From positions 1-30,832 of the forward strand of contig DATGLG010000024.1 of the NCBI GenBank assembly GCA_035294245.1: a stretch of DNA of 30,832 nucleotides, in the 5' to 3' direction. Shown here in pieces: positions 25,170 through 30,832 of the stretch. Origin of the DNA: DATGLG01 sp035294245 (lineage in GTDB: Bacteria; Pseudomonadota; Alphaproteobacteria; JACZXZ01). The notes beneath the pieces were generated by a model, which saw only the letters and a program-made list of their open reading frames with translations, had not been told where the DNA came from and did not search any database. The first letter of the stretch is position 1. Each line of letters begins with the position of its first letter. The translations under genes were made by a program, and so were the position numbers.

Positions 25170-26144
25170 TCACGCTGCGGCCTCGTAGCGGCGGTCGCGG
25201 TCATGGGGCCGCGCGAAGTCGAGGGCGGGACCCTTGGGCACGATGCCCGTCGGGTTGATCGTCGTGTGGCTGCCGTAATAATGCCGCTTGATATGGCCGA
25301 GATCGACCGTCGCCGCCACGCCGGGCACCTGGTAGAGCTCGCGGAGATAGTTCGAGAGGTTCGGGTAGTCCTCGATACGGCGCAGATTGCATTTGAAATG
25401 GCCGAAATAGACGGCGTCGAAACGCACCAGCGTCGTGAAGAGGCGCCAATCGGCCTCGGTGAGGCGCGACCCGGCGAGATAGCGCTGGCGGGCGAGCCGC
25501 ATCTCGAGCCGGTCGAGGGCGGCGAAGAGGGCGTCGAAGGCCTCCTCATAGGCGGCCTGGGTGGTGGCGAAGCCCGCCTTGTAGACGCCATTGTTGATGG
25601 CGCCGTAGACGAAGTCGTTGACCGCGTCGATCTCGCCGCGCAGCGCCGGCGGGTAGAAGTCGAGCTCGGCGCGCCCCCAGGCGTCGAAGGCGCTGTTGAG
25701 CATGCGAATGATCTCGGCGGATTCGTTGTTGACGATGGTGCGGCTCGTCTTGTCCCACAGCACGGGAACGGTGACGCGGCCGGTATAGCGCGGGTCGGCG
25801 AGGGTGTAGATCTCGTGGAGGACGCGCTTGCCGTTGACGGTGTCGGGGATGCAGCCTGGCCCGTCCGAAAAGGCCCAGCCCTCGGCACCCATATGGGGAT
25901 CGACGATCGAGAGCGAGATGACGCCCTCGAGCCCCTTGAGGGCGCGGAAGATCAGGGTGCGGTGGGCCCAGGGGCAGGCGAGGGAGACATAGAGATGGTA
26001 GCGCCCGGGCTCGGCCTTGAAGCCACTGCTGCCATCGGCGGTGATCCAGTTGCGGAAGCGCGACTCCTGGCGCTGGAAGCGCCCGCCCGTCGCCTTGGTG
26101 TCGTACCACTGGTCGCGCCACACGCCGTCGATCAGGAGCCCCAT
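25170..26144 (-). CDS. yqjG: Glutathionyl-hydroquinone reductase (YqjG/ECM4 family)
   Basis: 324 residues, the family's usual size. The catalytic motif 'LACPWAHRTLIFRALKGLE' places the active Cys at residue 57. Family landmarks follow: 'SLSIVDPHMGAEGWAF', 'YTGRVTVPVLWDKTSRTIVNNESAEIIRMLN', and 'YLAGSRLTEADWRLFTTLVRFDAVYFGHFKCN', ending '...INPTGIVPKGP'. It removes glutathione from S-glutathionyl-hydroquinones using a second glutathione. GGGAGG precedes ATG 26144. It heads the same-strand set YqjG-DoxX-dioxygenase-MscS (127-base gap to DoxX, so perhaps a separate promoter). The symbol is by family resemblance. Confidence 0.94.
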   Translation of the reverse strand: MGLLIDGVWRDQWYDTKATGGRFQRQESRFRNWITADGSSGFKAEPGRYHLYVSLACPWAHRTLIFRALKGLEGVISLSIVDPHMGAEGWAFSDGPGCIPDTVNGKRVLHEIYTLADPRYTGRVTVPVLWDKTSRTIVNNESAEIIRMLNSAFDAWGRAELDFYPPALRGEIDAVNDFVYGAINNGVYKAGFATTQAAYEEAFDALFAALDRLEMRLARQRYLAGSRLTEADWRLFTTLVRFDAVYFGHFKCNLRRIEDYPNLSNYLRELYQVPGVAATVDLGHIKRHYYGSHTTINPTGIVPKGPALDFARPHDRDRRYEAAA

Positions 26145-26192
26145 CGCAATCCTCCCATGCCGATGCCGAAGAAATCTCCGCAACTCTTTATT

Positions 26193-26274
26193 CGTCGTTC
26201 CCGCGCAAGCGGGAACCCAGACTTTCGCTCCCTTCTGGGTCCCGGCTCTGCACTCTGCTCCGGTCGGGACGACG
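26193..26274. repeat. Dispersed intergenic palindrome, copy C
   Basis: CGTCGTTCCCGCGCAAGCGGGAACCCAGA at one end and CTCCGGTCGGGACGACG at the other. It lies upstream of the YqjG start and downstream of the protease gene. The tip sequence differs from copies A/B (CGTCGTTCCC versus CGTCATnCC) with a matching change in the other arm (GGGACGACG versus GGAATGACG), so pairing is preserved. Confidence 0.85.
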
Positions 26275-26342
26275 GATCGGGAGCATGCGGTTAAATAGGG
26301 AGATGGAGCGCTTTGTCGAGTCGACTGCGACCGGCGCGCCGC

Positions 26343-27143
26343 TCAGGGCTCGGCATTCGCGCGGATGAAGGCCGCAATGGCGTTCGCCGGCACCGCGAAG
26401 GCGATGTTGGGGGCGGCGCTCGGCTTGCTCCCGCCATTGCCGAGGGCGAAGCTCGCGACCATCCCGATCACGCGGCCCTCGCGGTCGAAGACGGGGCCGC
26501 CCGAATCCCCCGGCCGAATCGCCATGGCGAGGGCGATCGCGTCGTCATAGCCGAAATCGTTGTAGCGGATGCGCATCGCCTCGCGCGGCCGCAGCACGAT
26601 CCCGAGATTGACGACGCCGCCCTGATGATTCGGCGTGCCGATGGCAAACGCGGGCTCGCCTTTGACGAGGCTCGTGCTGTCGGCGAGGTGTGCCGCCGCC
26701 ATGCCGGGGAAGGGCGCGATCTTGATGAGGGCGAGCTCGCGCCCGCGCGCGACGGCGACGATGCGGCCCTGAAAGCGGCGGCCGTCGGTCGTGATCACCT
26801 CCGCCGTGAAATCGGTCGAGAGGGCGATATGCGCCGCCGTCACCACATAGCCGCGCGGATCGGCGATGAAGCCGCTAGCATAGCTTACTGCGTTATTGGC
26901 GGCGGCGAGGCCGCGATCCGCGCCGGCCGCGACCGATGCCGTGCCGAGGATGCGCAGGCGCACATAGATGCCGGCATTGCGCTCGGCGACCGCGCGGTAA
27001 TCGGGAAAATCGATCCCCGTTACCGCGGGTGGCGGGAACGAGAGCGTCACCGGCGGCTCGACCCGCGCTCCGTCCGCTGGCGCCTGCGCCGGCCCTGCGC
27101 AGGCGGCAAGCGCGAGGAGGACTACTAGAGCCGTTCTCCGCAA
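26343..27143 (-). CDS. Trypsin-like (S1) serine protease, predicted lipoprotein
   Basis: 266 residues if started at TTG 27143, which opens '(M)RRTALVVLLALAAC', a signal peptide with lipobox LAAC at Cys15. Upstream ATGs in the frame lie inside or beyond repeat DNA and give repeat-derived residues, so I reject them. The protease core shows 'GFIADPRGYVVTAAHIAL' (His105) and 'IRPGDSGGPVFDREGRVIGM' (Ser214), as in HtrA/S1C enzymes, but the position of the triad Asp ('DLALLKI' in HtrA) reads 'RELALIKI', Glu136. There is no PDZ domain. It likely acts at the periplasmic face of a membrane; activity is uncertain because of the Glu. The start codon is not secure: no clear ribosome site was seen. Confidence 0.8.
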   Translation of the reverse strand: MRRTALVVLLALAACAGPAQAPADGARVEPPVTLSFPPPAVTGIDFPDYRAVAERNAGIYVRLRILGTASVAAGADRGLAAANNAVSYASGFIADPRGYVVTAAHIALSTDFTAEVITTDGRRFQGRIVAVARGRELALIKIAPFPGMAAAHLADSTSLVKGEPAFAIGTPNHQGGVVNLGIVLRPREAMRIRYNDFGYDDAIALAMAIRPGDSGGPVFDREGRVIGMVASFALGNGGSKPSAAPNIAFAVPANAIAAFIRANAEP

Positions 27144-27169
27144 CTTTATAGATCGTATGCTCCATTTTT

Positions 27170-27196
27170 GTCGTCCCCGCGAAAGCGGGGACCCAG
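27170..27196. repeat. Half-copy of the dispersed palindrome (D), paired with 27477-27497
   Basis: GTCGTCCCCGCGAAAGCGGGGACCCAG. An inverted partner, GCGCTTTCGCGGGGACGACGA, lies at 27477-27497, so the two halves bracket the stretch that contains the GIY-YIG remnant and copy E. Confidence 0.8.
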
Positions 27197-27209
27197 CGGT
27201 GACGGCAGA

Positions 27210-27290
27210 ATGATCGACAAGCGACTTTGCGCCTATATTCTCGCCAGTCGTCACAATGGGACGATCTATGCCAGCGTGCCTACAAGTCTG
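27210..27290 (+). pseudogene. Remnant of a GIY-YIG endonuclease-like gene
   Basis: ATG at 27210 opens 'MIDKRLCAYILASRHNGTIY' followed by 'ASVPTSL'. This matches the start of small GIY-YIG proteins ('...YVYILASRRNGTLYVGVTSDL...'), including the Tyr-Ile-Leu and Leu/Ile-Tyr cores, although the second motif Gly is replaced (YIG to YAS). After about 27 codons the resemblance stops and repeat DNA follows. The catalytic Arg and Glu of the family are absent. It is a decayed gene fragment, not a functional nuclease. It is nested between the two halves of an outer palindrome. Confidence 0.65.
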
Positions 27291-27355
27291 AGTCTCCGCT
27301 TTCGCGCTACGGCTTGCACACAAGTCTGGATGGGCGCCGCTTCCAAAGGAATAGC

Positions 27356-27439
27356 CGTCATTCCGGCCGGAGCGCAGCGGAGAGCCGGAATCCAGGTTTT
27401 CCGCGGAAATACTGGCTTCCCGCTTCCGCGGGAATGACG
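27356..27439. repeat. Dispersed intergenic palindrome, copy E (inverse orientation)
   Basis: Begins CGTCATTCCGGCCGGAGCGCAGCGG and ends CCCGCTTCCGCGGGAATGACG. It is oriented opposite to copies A and B. Together with D and 27477-27497 it fills the 363-base gap 27144-27506, where the only gene trace is the GIY-YIG remnant. Confidence 0.87.
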
Positions 27440-27476
27440 AGGGGGAGAGTGCAGACTGAGATGTGTGCATGCCGTA

Positions 27477-27497
27477 GCGCTTTCGCGGGGACGACGA
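27477..27497. repeat. Inverted half-copy of the dispersed palindrome (F)
   Basis: GCGCTTTCGCGGGGACGACGA is the reverse complement of the tip of the half-copy at 27170, with one base differing at the inner end. It lies 10 bases past the 3' end of the TPR-sulfotransferase gene. Confidence 0.75.
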
Positions 27498-27506
27498 GAG
27501 AAATCA

Positions 27507-29687
27507 TCATCTTATGCAGGTATCATCCGCGCCGGGCGTGCGGCCGAGGGCCGCGAAGAGCGGGCCGAGATGACCCCGGTAGCGGCGCCAGCGGCCGATG
27601 CCGCGCCCGTGTCCGACGGCCTCCAGGACACGTGCGTCCCAGGGCAGGTCGCAATGGGCGAGGAGGCGGCGGCACCACGCCTCCGGCGCCGCGGTGAGCT
27701 CCTCATAGGGAAGCTCGAAGACGGGAAGCGGCAGCACCTGCCGCCAATGGTCCATCAGCCGCTCGTATTCGCGGCAATAGCCGCCGAGCCTGTCGAGGGT
27801 GGCGGCGAAGCGGCGCGGCGCCGCCGCATCCTGGAAATGGCAGGCGAGGGCCGCATCGAAGGGATCGCGCTGGCAATGGATCACGGTGGCGCGGGGAAAG
27901 AGCAGCGCGAGGAGGCCGAGGCGGAGGATCGTGTCGGGGCCGGCCTCGACGATGCGCGCATCTGCGTCGGATCCGGCGGCGACGGCATCGAGATAGGCCT
28001 GGGCCAAGGGCATGGCGCCCTCGCGATCGAGGAAGGCCGCCGCCTCGGGATAGGCCTTGCCGGCGCGCGCGGCTGCCGGAAACTCGTTCAGCGCCGCGAT
28101 CACGCGGTCGCAGGCCGCCGGTGTGGCGCTCCGGCCCAGCTGAGGATGGCGGGCGAGGAGCCGGGCGGCGAGGCCGGCGCCGGCCCCGGGCAGCCCCACC
28201 ACGAGGATCGGGCGCGCCCGATCCGAGCCCAGCTCTTGGCGCAGGGCGAAGAAGGTGCCGTCGAAGACGGCGACGAGCCGATCCACCTCGCGGCGGAAGG
28301 CGGTGAGATCGAAGGGCTGGTGCCGTGCCAACAGCGCGTTCGCCGCGGCGATGGCGGCGAAGGCCTCGTCCGCCGTGGCGTCTTTGTCGAGCCGCCGGCC
28401 GAGGGCGAAGAGCAGGGCCATGCGGTCCGCCTCGCCTAGCCGCGGCGCCGCAAGCGCGCTGCGCAGCGCGGCCGTCAGCTCCCCGTCCGCCTCGCCGCCT
28501 CCCGCGATCCGGGCGAGGGGGACGAGGGCTGCAGGAAAGCCCGGGGCCGCGGCGAGGGCGCGCCGGAACGCGGCGGCGGCCTCGTCGCTGCGGTCGAGCT
28601 CGAGGAGGCGAAGCCCGAGGGTCGTCTGGGCCTCGGCAAGGGCGGGGTCGAGGGCGACGGCGCGCTCCGCCGCGGCTAGTGCGTCCGCCGGCCGGTCGAG
28701 GGCGGCGAGCGCATGGCTCAGCCCCGCCTGGGCGAGGGCCGATTTGGGGGCCGTGGCGATGGCGCGGCGGAAATGGCGCTCGGCTTCGGCCGGGCGGCCG
28801 AGCTCACCGGCGACGCCGCCGGCATTGATGAGGGCTTCGGCGAGGCCGGGCTCGGCCGCCGCGGCGTCACCATAGGCGACGAGGGCCGCCTCCAGCCGGC
28901 CCTGGGCGCGGAAGGCGTTGCCGAGGCCGAGCTGGGCGCGCGCCCGCCGCGGGTCCGGGCCCGGGGGTGCGGCGGCGAGGGCGGCGCGGAAGGCCGCTTC
29001 GGCCTTGTCGGGATCGCCGCTGGCGAGTCGGGCATTGCCGAGGGCCGTCTGCGTCTCGGGCAGCCCGGGGGCGAGGGCGGCGGCGCGCTCGAGATGGGGC
29101 AGGGCGACGGTGAGATCGCCGGCGGCGGCGAGGCCGATGCCGAGATTGAGATGGGCCGCGGCGAAATCCGGGGCGAGGGCCAGGGCGGCGCGGTAGCGCG
29201 CGGCGGCCTCGGCGCCTCGGCCCCGGGCCTCGGCGATGGCGCCGAGATTGAAGAGGGCCTGGGGAAAGCGGGGCTGGAAGCGCAGCGCCGTCTCGAAGGC
29301 GGCCGCGGCCTCGTCGAGCCGCCCCTTCTGCTGCAGCACGAGGCCGGTGAGGAAATGGGCGGTCGCGAAATCGGGCGCCAAGGCGGTCGCCTGACGGAGG
29401 CTCTGGAGCGCCGCGTCCGCCTGGCCGGCCTGGAGCCAGGCCTGGCCCAGGCTGGCGTGGAAGAGGGCGCGGCGCGGATCGGCGGCGACGGCGCGCTGGA
29501 TCAGGCCGGTGGCCGCGGCGACATGTCCCGCCTGGAGCGCGAGCCCGCCCAGCATATGGAGCGACTCGGCATGGTTGGGGGCGGCCGCGAGAATGGCGCG
29601 GTAAAGCTCCTCCGCCTCGGCGAGGCGCCCGCCGCGCTGATGGGCAACGGCGGCGTCATAGGCGGCGGCGATCTCGGCGGGGGTCAT
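27507..29687 (-). CDS. TPR-repeat protein fused to a degenerate sulfotransferase domain
   Basis: 726 residues, cytosolic. Residues 1 to about 430 are a long array of 34-residue TPR units (for example 'AEELYRAILAAAPNHAESLH' and 'ALFNLGAIAEARGRGAEAAARYRAALALAPDF'). From about 490 to the end there is a sulfotransferase-like domain: 'RARPILVVGLPGAGAGLAAR', 'ATVIHCQRDPFDAALACHFQ', 'LDRLGGYCREYERLMDHWRQ', 'VFELPYEELTAAPEAWCRRL', 'GRWRRYRGHLGPLFAALG'. This TPR-sulfotransferase fusion is a known proteobacterial architecture. Here the PAPS 5'-phosphosulfate loop, normally PRSGTT, reads PGAGAG, and the segment between the final helix and 'GRWRRY' is shortened. Transfer of sulfate is therefore doubtful. 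It stands alone; the start is ATG 29687. Confidence 0.9.
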   Translation of the reverse strand: MTPAEIAAAYDAAVAHQRGGRLAEAEELYRAILAAAPNHAESLHMLGGLALQAGHVAAATGLIQRAVAADPRRALFHASLGQAWLQAGQADAALQSLRQATALAPDFATAHFLTGLVLQQKGRLDEAAAAFETALRFQPRFPQALFNLGAIAEARGRGAEAAARYRAALALAPDFAAAHLNLGIGLAAAGDLTVALPHLERAAALAPGLPETQTALGNARLASGDPDKAEAAFRAALAAAPPGPDPRRARAQLGLGNAFRAQGRLEAALVAYGDAAAAEPGLAEALINAGGVAGELGRPAEAERHFRRAIATAPKSALAQAGLSHALAALDRPADALAAAERAVALDPALAEAQTTLGLRLLELDRSDEAAAAFRRALAAAPGFPAALVPLARIAGGGEADGELTAALRSALAAPRLGEADRMALLFALGRRLDKDATADEAFAAIAAANALLARHQPFDLTAFRREVDRLVAVFDGTFFALRQELGSDRARPILVVGLPGAGAGLAARLLARHPQLGRSATPAACDRVIAALNEFPAAARAGKAYPEAAAFLDREGAMPLAQAYLDAVAAGSDADARIVEAGPDTILRLGLLALLFPRATVIHCQRDPFDAALACHFQDAAAPRRFAATLDRLGGYCREYERLMDHWRQVLPLPVFELPYEELTAAPEAWCRRLLAHCDLPWDARVLEAVGHGRGIGRWRRYRGHLGPLFAALGRTPGADDTCIR

Positions 29688-29734
29688 GACCGGCGCCCTC
29701 GGGCACCCGTCTGGTTCTCCGCCTTCGGCGGATA

Positions 29735-29831
29735 CCCCACCTCACCCTCGTCGCACCTGCGGTGCTCCTTTCCCTCTCCGCCCCCGGGGGCGGAGAGGGA
29801 GGGCCCCGCGTCAGCGGGAGGGTGAGGTGGG
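29735..29831. repeat. Long palindromic repeat, copy 1 (left of DUF559 gene)
   Basis: Outer arms CCCCACCTCACCCTC / GAGGGTGAGGTGGGG. Inside are a hairpin GCACC-TGC-GGTGC (29753-29765), a perfect 28-base palindrome CCCTCTCCGCCCCC/GGGGGCGGAGAGGG (29772-29799) and CCCGC-GTCA-GCGGG (29805-29818). It resembles REP/REPIN-type elements. It lies 58 bases upstream-side of the TPR-sulfotransferase start. The matching copy is at 30403-30498. Confidence 0.92.
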
Positions 29832-29969
29832 GGGAGGAGAGGGCCGGGGTGAGGTGGGGATGAAAAGGAGCGGGAAGGGAGTCTCGGCAACATCATGCCC
29901 TGGCATACGTCTTCGCCCGCCGCCGGGGCAAGGGGGACGATGGGGGAAGTAAAGCGATGAGGTGCCGTT

Positions 29970-30323
29970 CTATCCCTCTTCCAGCGCCTCCTTGATCGCC
30001 GCGAGCACGCCGTCGAGATTGCCGAGCACGTCGTGGTTCCAGAAGCGGATCACCCGGTAGCCGCGTGCCGCCAGCGCAGCCGTGCGCCGATCATCGGCCG
30101 CGACCTGTGTTGCGTGCTGGCCCCCGTCGAGCTCGATGACGAGCCGCCGCGCCGGACAGGCGAAATCGGCGATGCTCGACCCGATCGGATGCTGGCGCCG
30201 AAAGCGCCACGGTAGCCTCGATTCGCGCAGGGCCCGCCACAAGAGTCTTTCCGCATCCGTGCCATCCCGGCGCAAGGCGCGGGCACGCTGCGTACGTGGT
30301 CGGATGCGCGTCGGAGATTTCAT
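29970..30323 (-). CDS. DUF559 nuclease-like protein (Vsr/restriction-endonuclease fold)
   Basis: 117 residues. Typical DUF559 sequence: 'RALRRDGTDAERLLWRALRE' , 'WRFRRQHPIGSSIADFACPA', 'RRLVIELDGGQHATQVAADD', 'AALAARGYRVIRFWNHDVLGNLDGVL'. The Asp in 'IADFAC', the Glu in 'VIELDGGQH' and the closing 'FWNHDVL' match the PD-(D/E)xK-like active site of Vsr-related proteins. Such proteins are common, mostly uncharacterised, and thought to cleave or bind DNA. No ribosome site stands out before ATG 30323. The gene stands alone between two copies of a long palindrome. Confidence 0.93.
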   Translation of the reverse strand: MKSPTRIRPRTQRARALRRDGTDAERLLWRALRESRLPWRFRRQHPIGSSIADFACPARRLVIELDGGQHATQVAADDRRTAALAARGYRVIRFWNHDVLGNLDGVLAAIKEALEEG

Positions 30324-30402
30324 ACGCGGAAGTTAGCACGAGCGGTGTGTATCACGCCGCCTCACATCCCTGTCCCCCCACCACCTCACCAGCACTCTCG
30401 AC

Positions 30403-30498
30403 CCCCACCTCACCCTCGTCGCGCCTATGGCGCTCCTTACCCCCTCCGCCCCCAGGGGCGGAGAGGGAAGCAAAGCGGAGCGAGCGGGTGAGGTGGGG
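30403..30498. repeat. Long palindromic repeat, copy 2 (right of DUF559 gene)
   Basis: Same outer arms as the copy at 29735 (CCCCACCTCACCCTC ... GGGTGAGGTGGGG). The inner hairpin is GCGCC-TAT-GGCGC, a compensatory change relative to GCACC-TGC-GGTGC. The central palindrome is CTCCGCCCC-CA-GGGGCGGAG. A short partial copy (CCCCCCACCACCTCACC) lies at 30375-30390. The rest of the 418-base gap 30324-30741 holds an AT-richer leader (30540-30700) with a possible -35 TTGACC at 30643 but no convincing -10. Confidence 0.92.
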
Positions 30499-30741
30499 AG
30501 ACTCAAGGGCGACGGGGGTGTCCCACGACTTCGCTCGCCGCGATATTAACCATCTGCAAGTCTTTGTGAAGAAAGCCTGAACGCATCTGTGACGGAATTG
30601 CCACAGGTGTGGATTTATTGTGCGGATTGGGGCGGAAATGCCTTGACCCTTTTCCTTGCTCGGCTCACAAACGCATGAACTCGGCGCGATACTGCCGAGC
30701 CAACGAAGCAGACCATCCGAGCTCTTTGAGGAGGAGGTTCC

Positions 30742-30832
30742 ATGTTCAACAAGACTCTGCGCACGGCCCTGCTGGGCTCCGGCGCCGCCATCGCCCTGAT
30801 GGCGGGTCCGGGCTTGGCGATGGCCGGCCAGA
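30742..30832 (+). CDS. Exported protein, N-terminal fragment (runs off the window)
   Basis: Only about 30 codons are present: 'MFNKTLRTALLGSGAAIALM' then 'AGPGLAMAGQ'. This is a Sec signal peptide with a basic n-region, an Ala/Leu/Gly h-region and a probable cleavage after 'AMA'. A very strong ribosome site (GAGGAGGAGG) ends a few bases before ATG 30742, suggesting high expression, as for an outer-membrane or abundant periplasmic protein. The mature protein lies outside the window, so no function can be given. Confidence 0.85.
   Translation, partial: MFNKTLRTALLGSGAAIALMAGPGLAMAGQ

Noticed and set aside
27144..27470. N-terminal extension of the protease gene to ATG 27470
   Set aside because: The extra residues are translations of the dispersed palindromes and of the reversed GIY-YIG remnant; the lipoprotein signal begins at 27143.
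8357..27497. CRISPR array
   Set aside because: The repeats are dispersed over 19 kb, palindromic across their full length, and not separated by regular spacers; no cas gene is present.
30643..30671. A sigma-70 promoter (TTGACC, 17 bases, CACAAA) for the last gene
   Set aside because: The -35 is good but the -10 is poor; recorded only as a possibility in the repeat entry rather than as a feature.

Overview
The window is GC-rich chromosomal DNA, most likely from an alphaproteobacterium of the Hyphomicrobiales/Rhodospirillales type. The support is an initiator tRNA of alphaproteobacterial form (A29:U41 in the anticodon stem), dispersed intergenic palindromes of the 'CGTCATTCCCGCGAAAGCGGG' kind, and toxin-linker motifs (PxGxxxGGxW/F) that I know mainly from this class. 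The genus cannot be named from sequence alone. No CRISPR array, rRNA, transposase gene or prophage structural gene was seen.

Layout. 1-1428: initiator tRNA-Met, then a minus-strand pair made of a small toxin-like protein with an orphan Cys-rich C-terminus and a TPR protein downstream. 1605-3994: divergent LysR regulator and MFS transporter with two matching LysR-box palindromes between them. 4091-7421: divergent beta-class glutathione transferase and RNA-helicase HrpB. 7440-10414: a NitT/TauT-type ABC importer (binding protein, ATPase, permease) on the minus strand. 10798-12625: a second polymorphic-toxin-like locus, an HNH-like toxin followed by two paralogous DUF2019-like proteins that are probably immunity proteins. 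12742-16291: a minus-strand run of DUF1989, GFA, malate/lactate-type dehydrogenase and an MFS exporter. 16567-18459: potassium transporter Kup with a strong terminator. 18967-21032: glycine-zipper lipoprotein, YqgE/AlgH protein with a signal peptide, VOC protein and a small unknown protein. 21153-26144: minus-strand MscS channel, DODA-type dioxygenase, DoxX and glutathionyl-hydroquinone reductase, a group that looks suited to quinone/electrophile handling. 26343-29687: an S1-type lipoprotein protease and a TPR-sulfotransferase fusion, with a decayed GIY-YIG gene embedded in repeats between them. 29735-30498: a DUF559 nuclease-like gene flanked by two long palindromic repeats. 30742-end: start of an exported protein.

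The most unusual material is the pair of toxin/immunity-like loci. They lie about 10 kb apart, share one linker module, end in unrelated C-terminal domains and are followed by unrelated immunity candidates. In the second locus base composition drops sharply where the toxic tip and immunity genes begin, as expected if toxin tip plus immunity cassettes are exchanged onto a resident N-terminal module. The DUF559 gene framed by covarying palindromes and the catalytically degenerate sulfotransferase are the next most interesting items. All functional statements rest on reading motifs by eye; no database search was possible.
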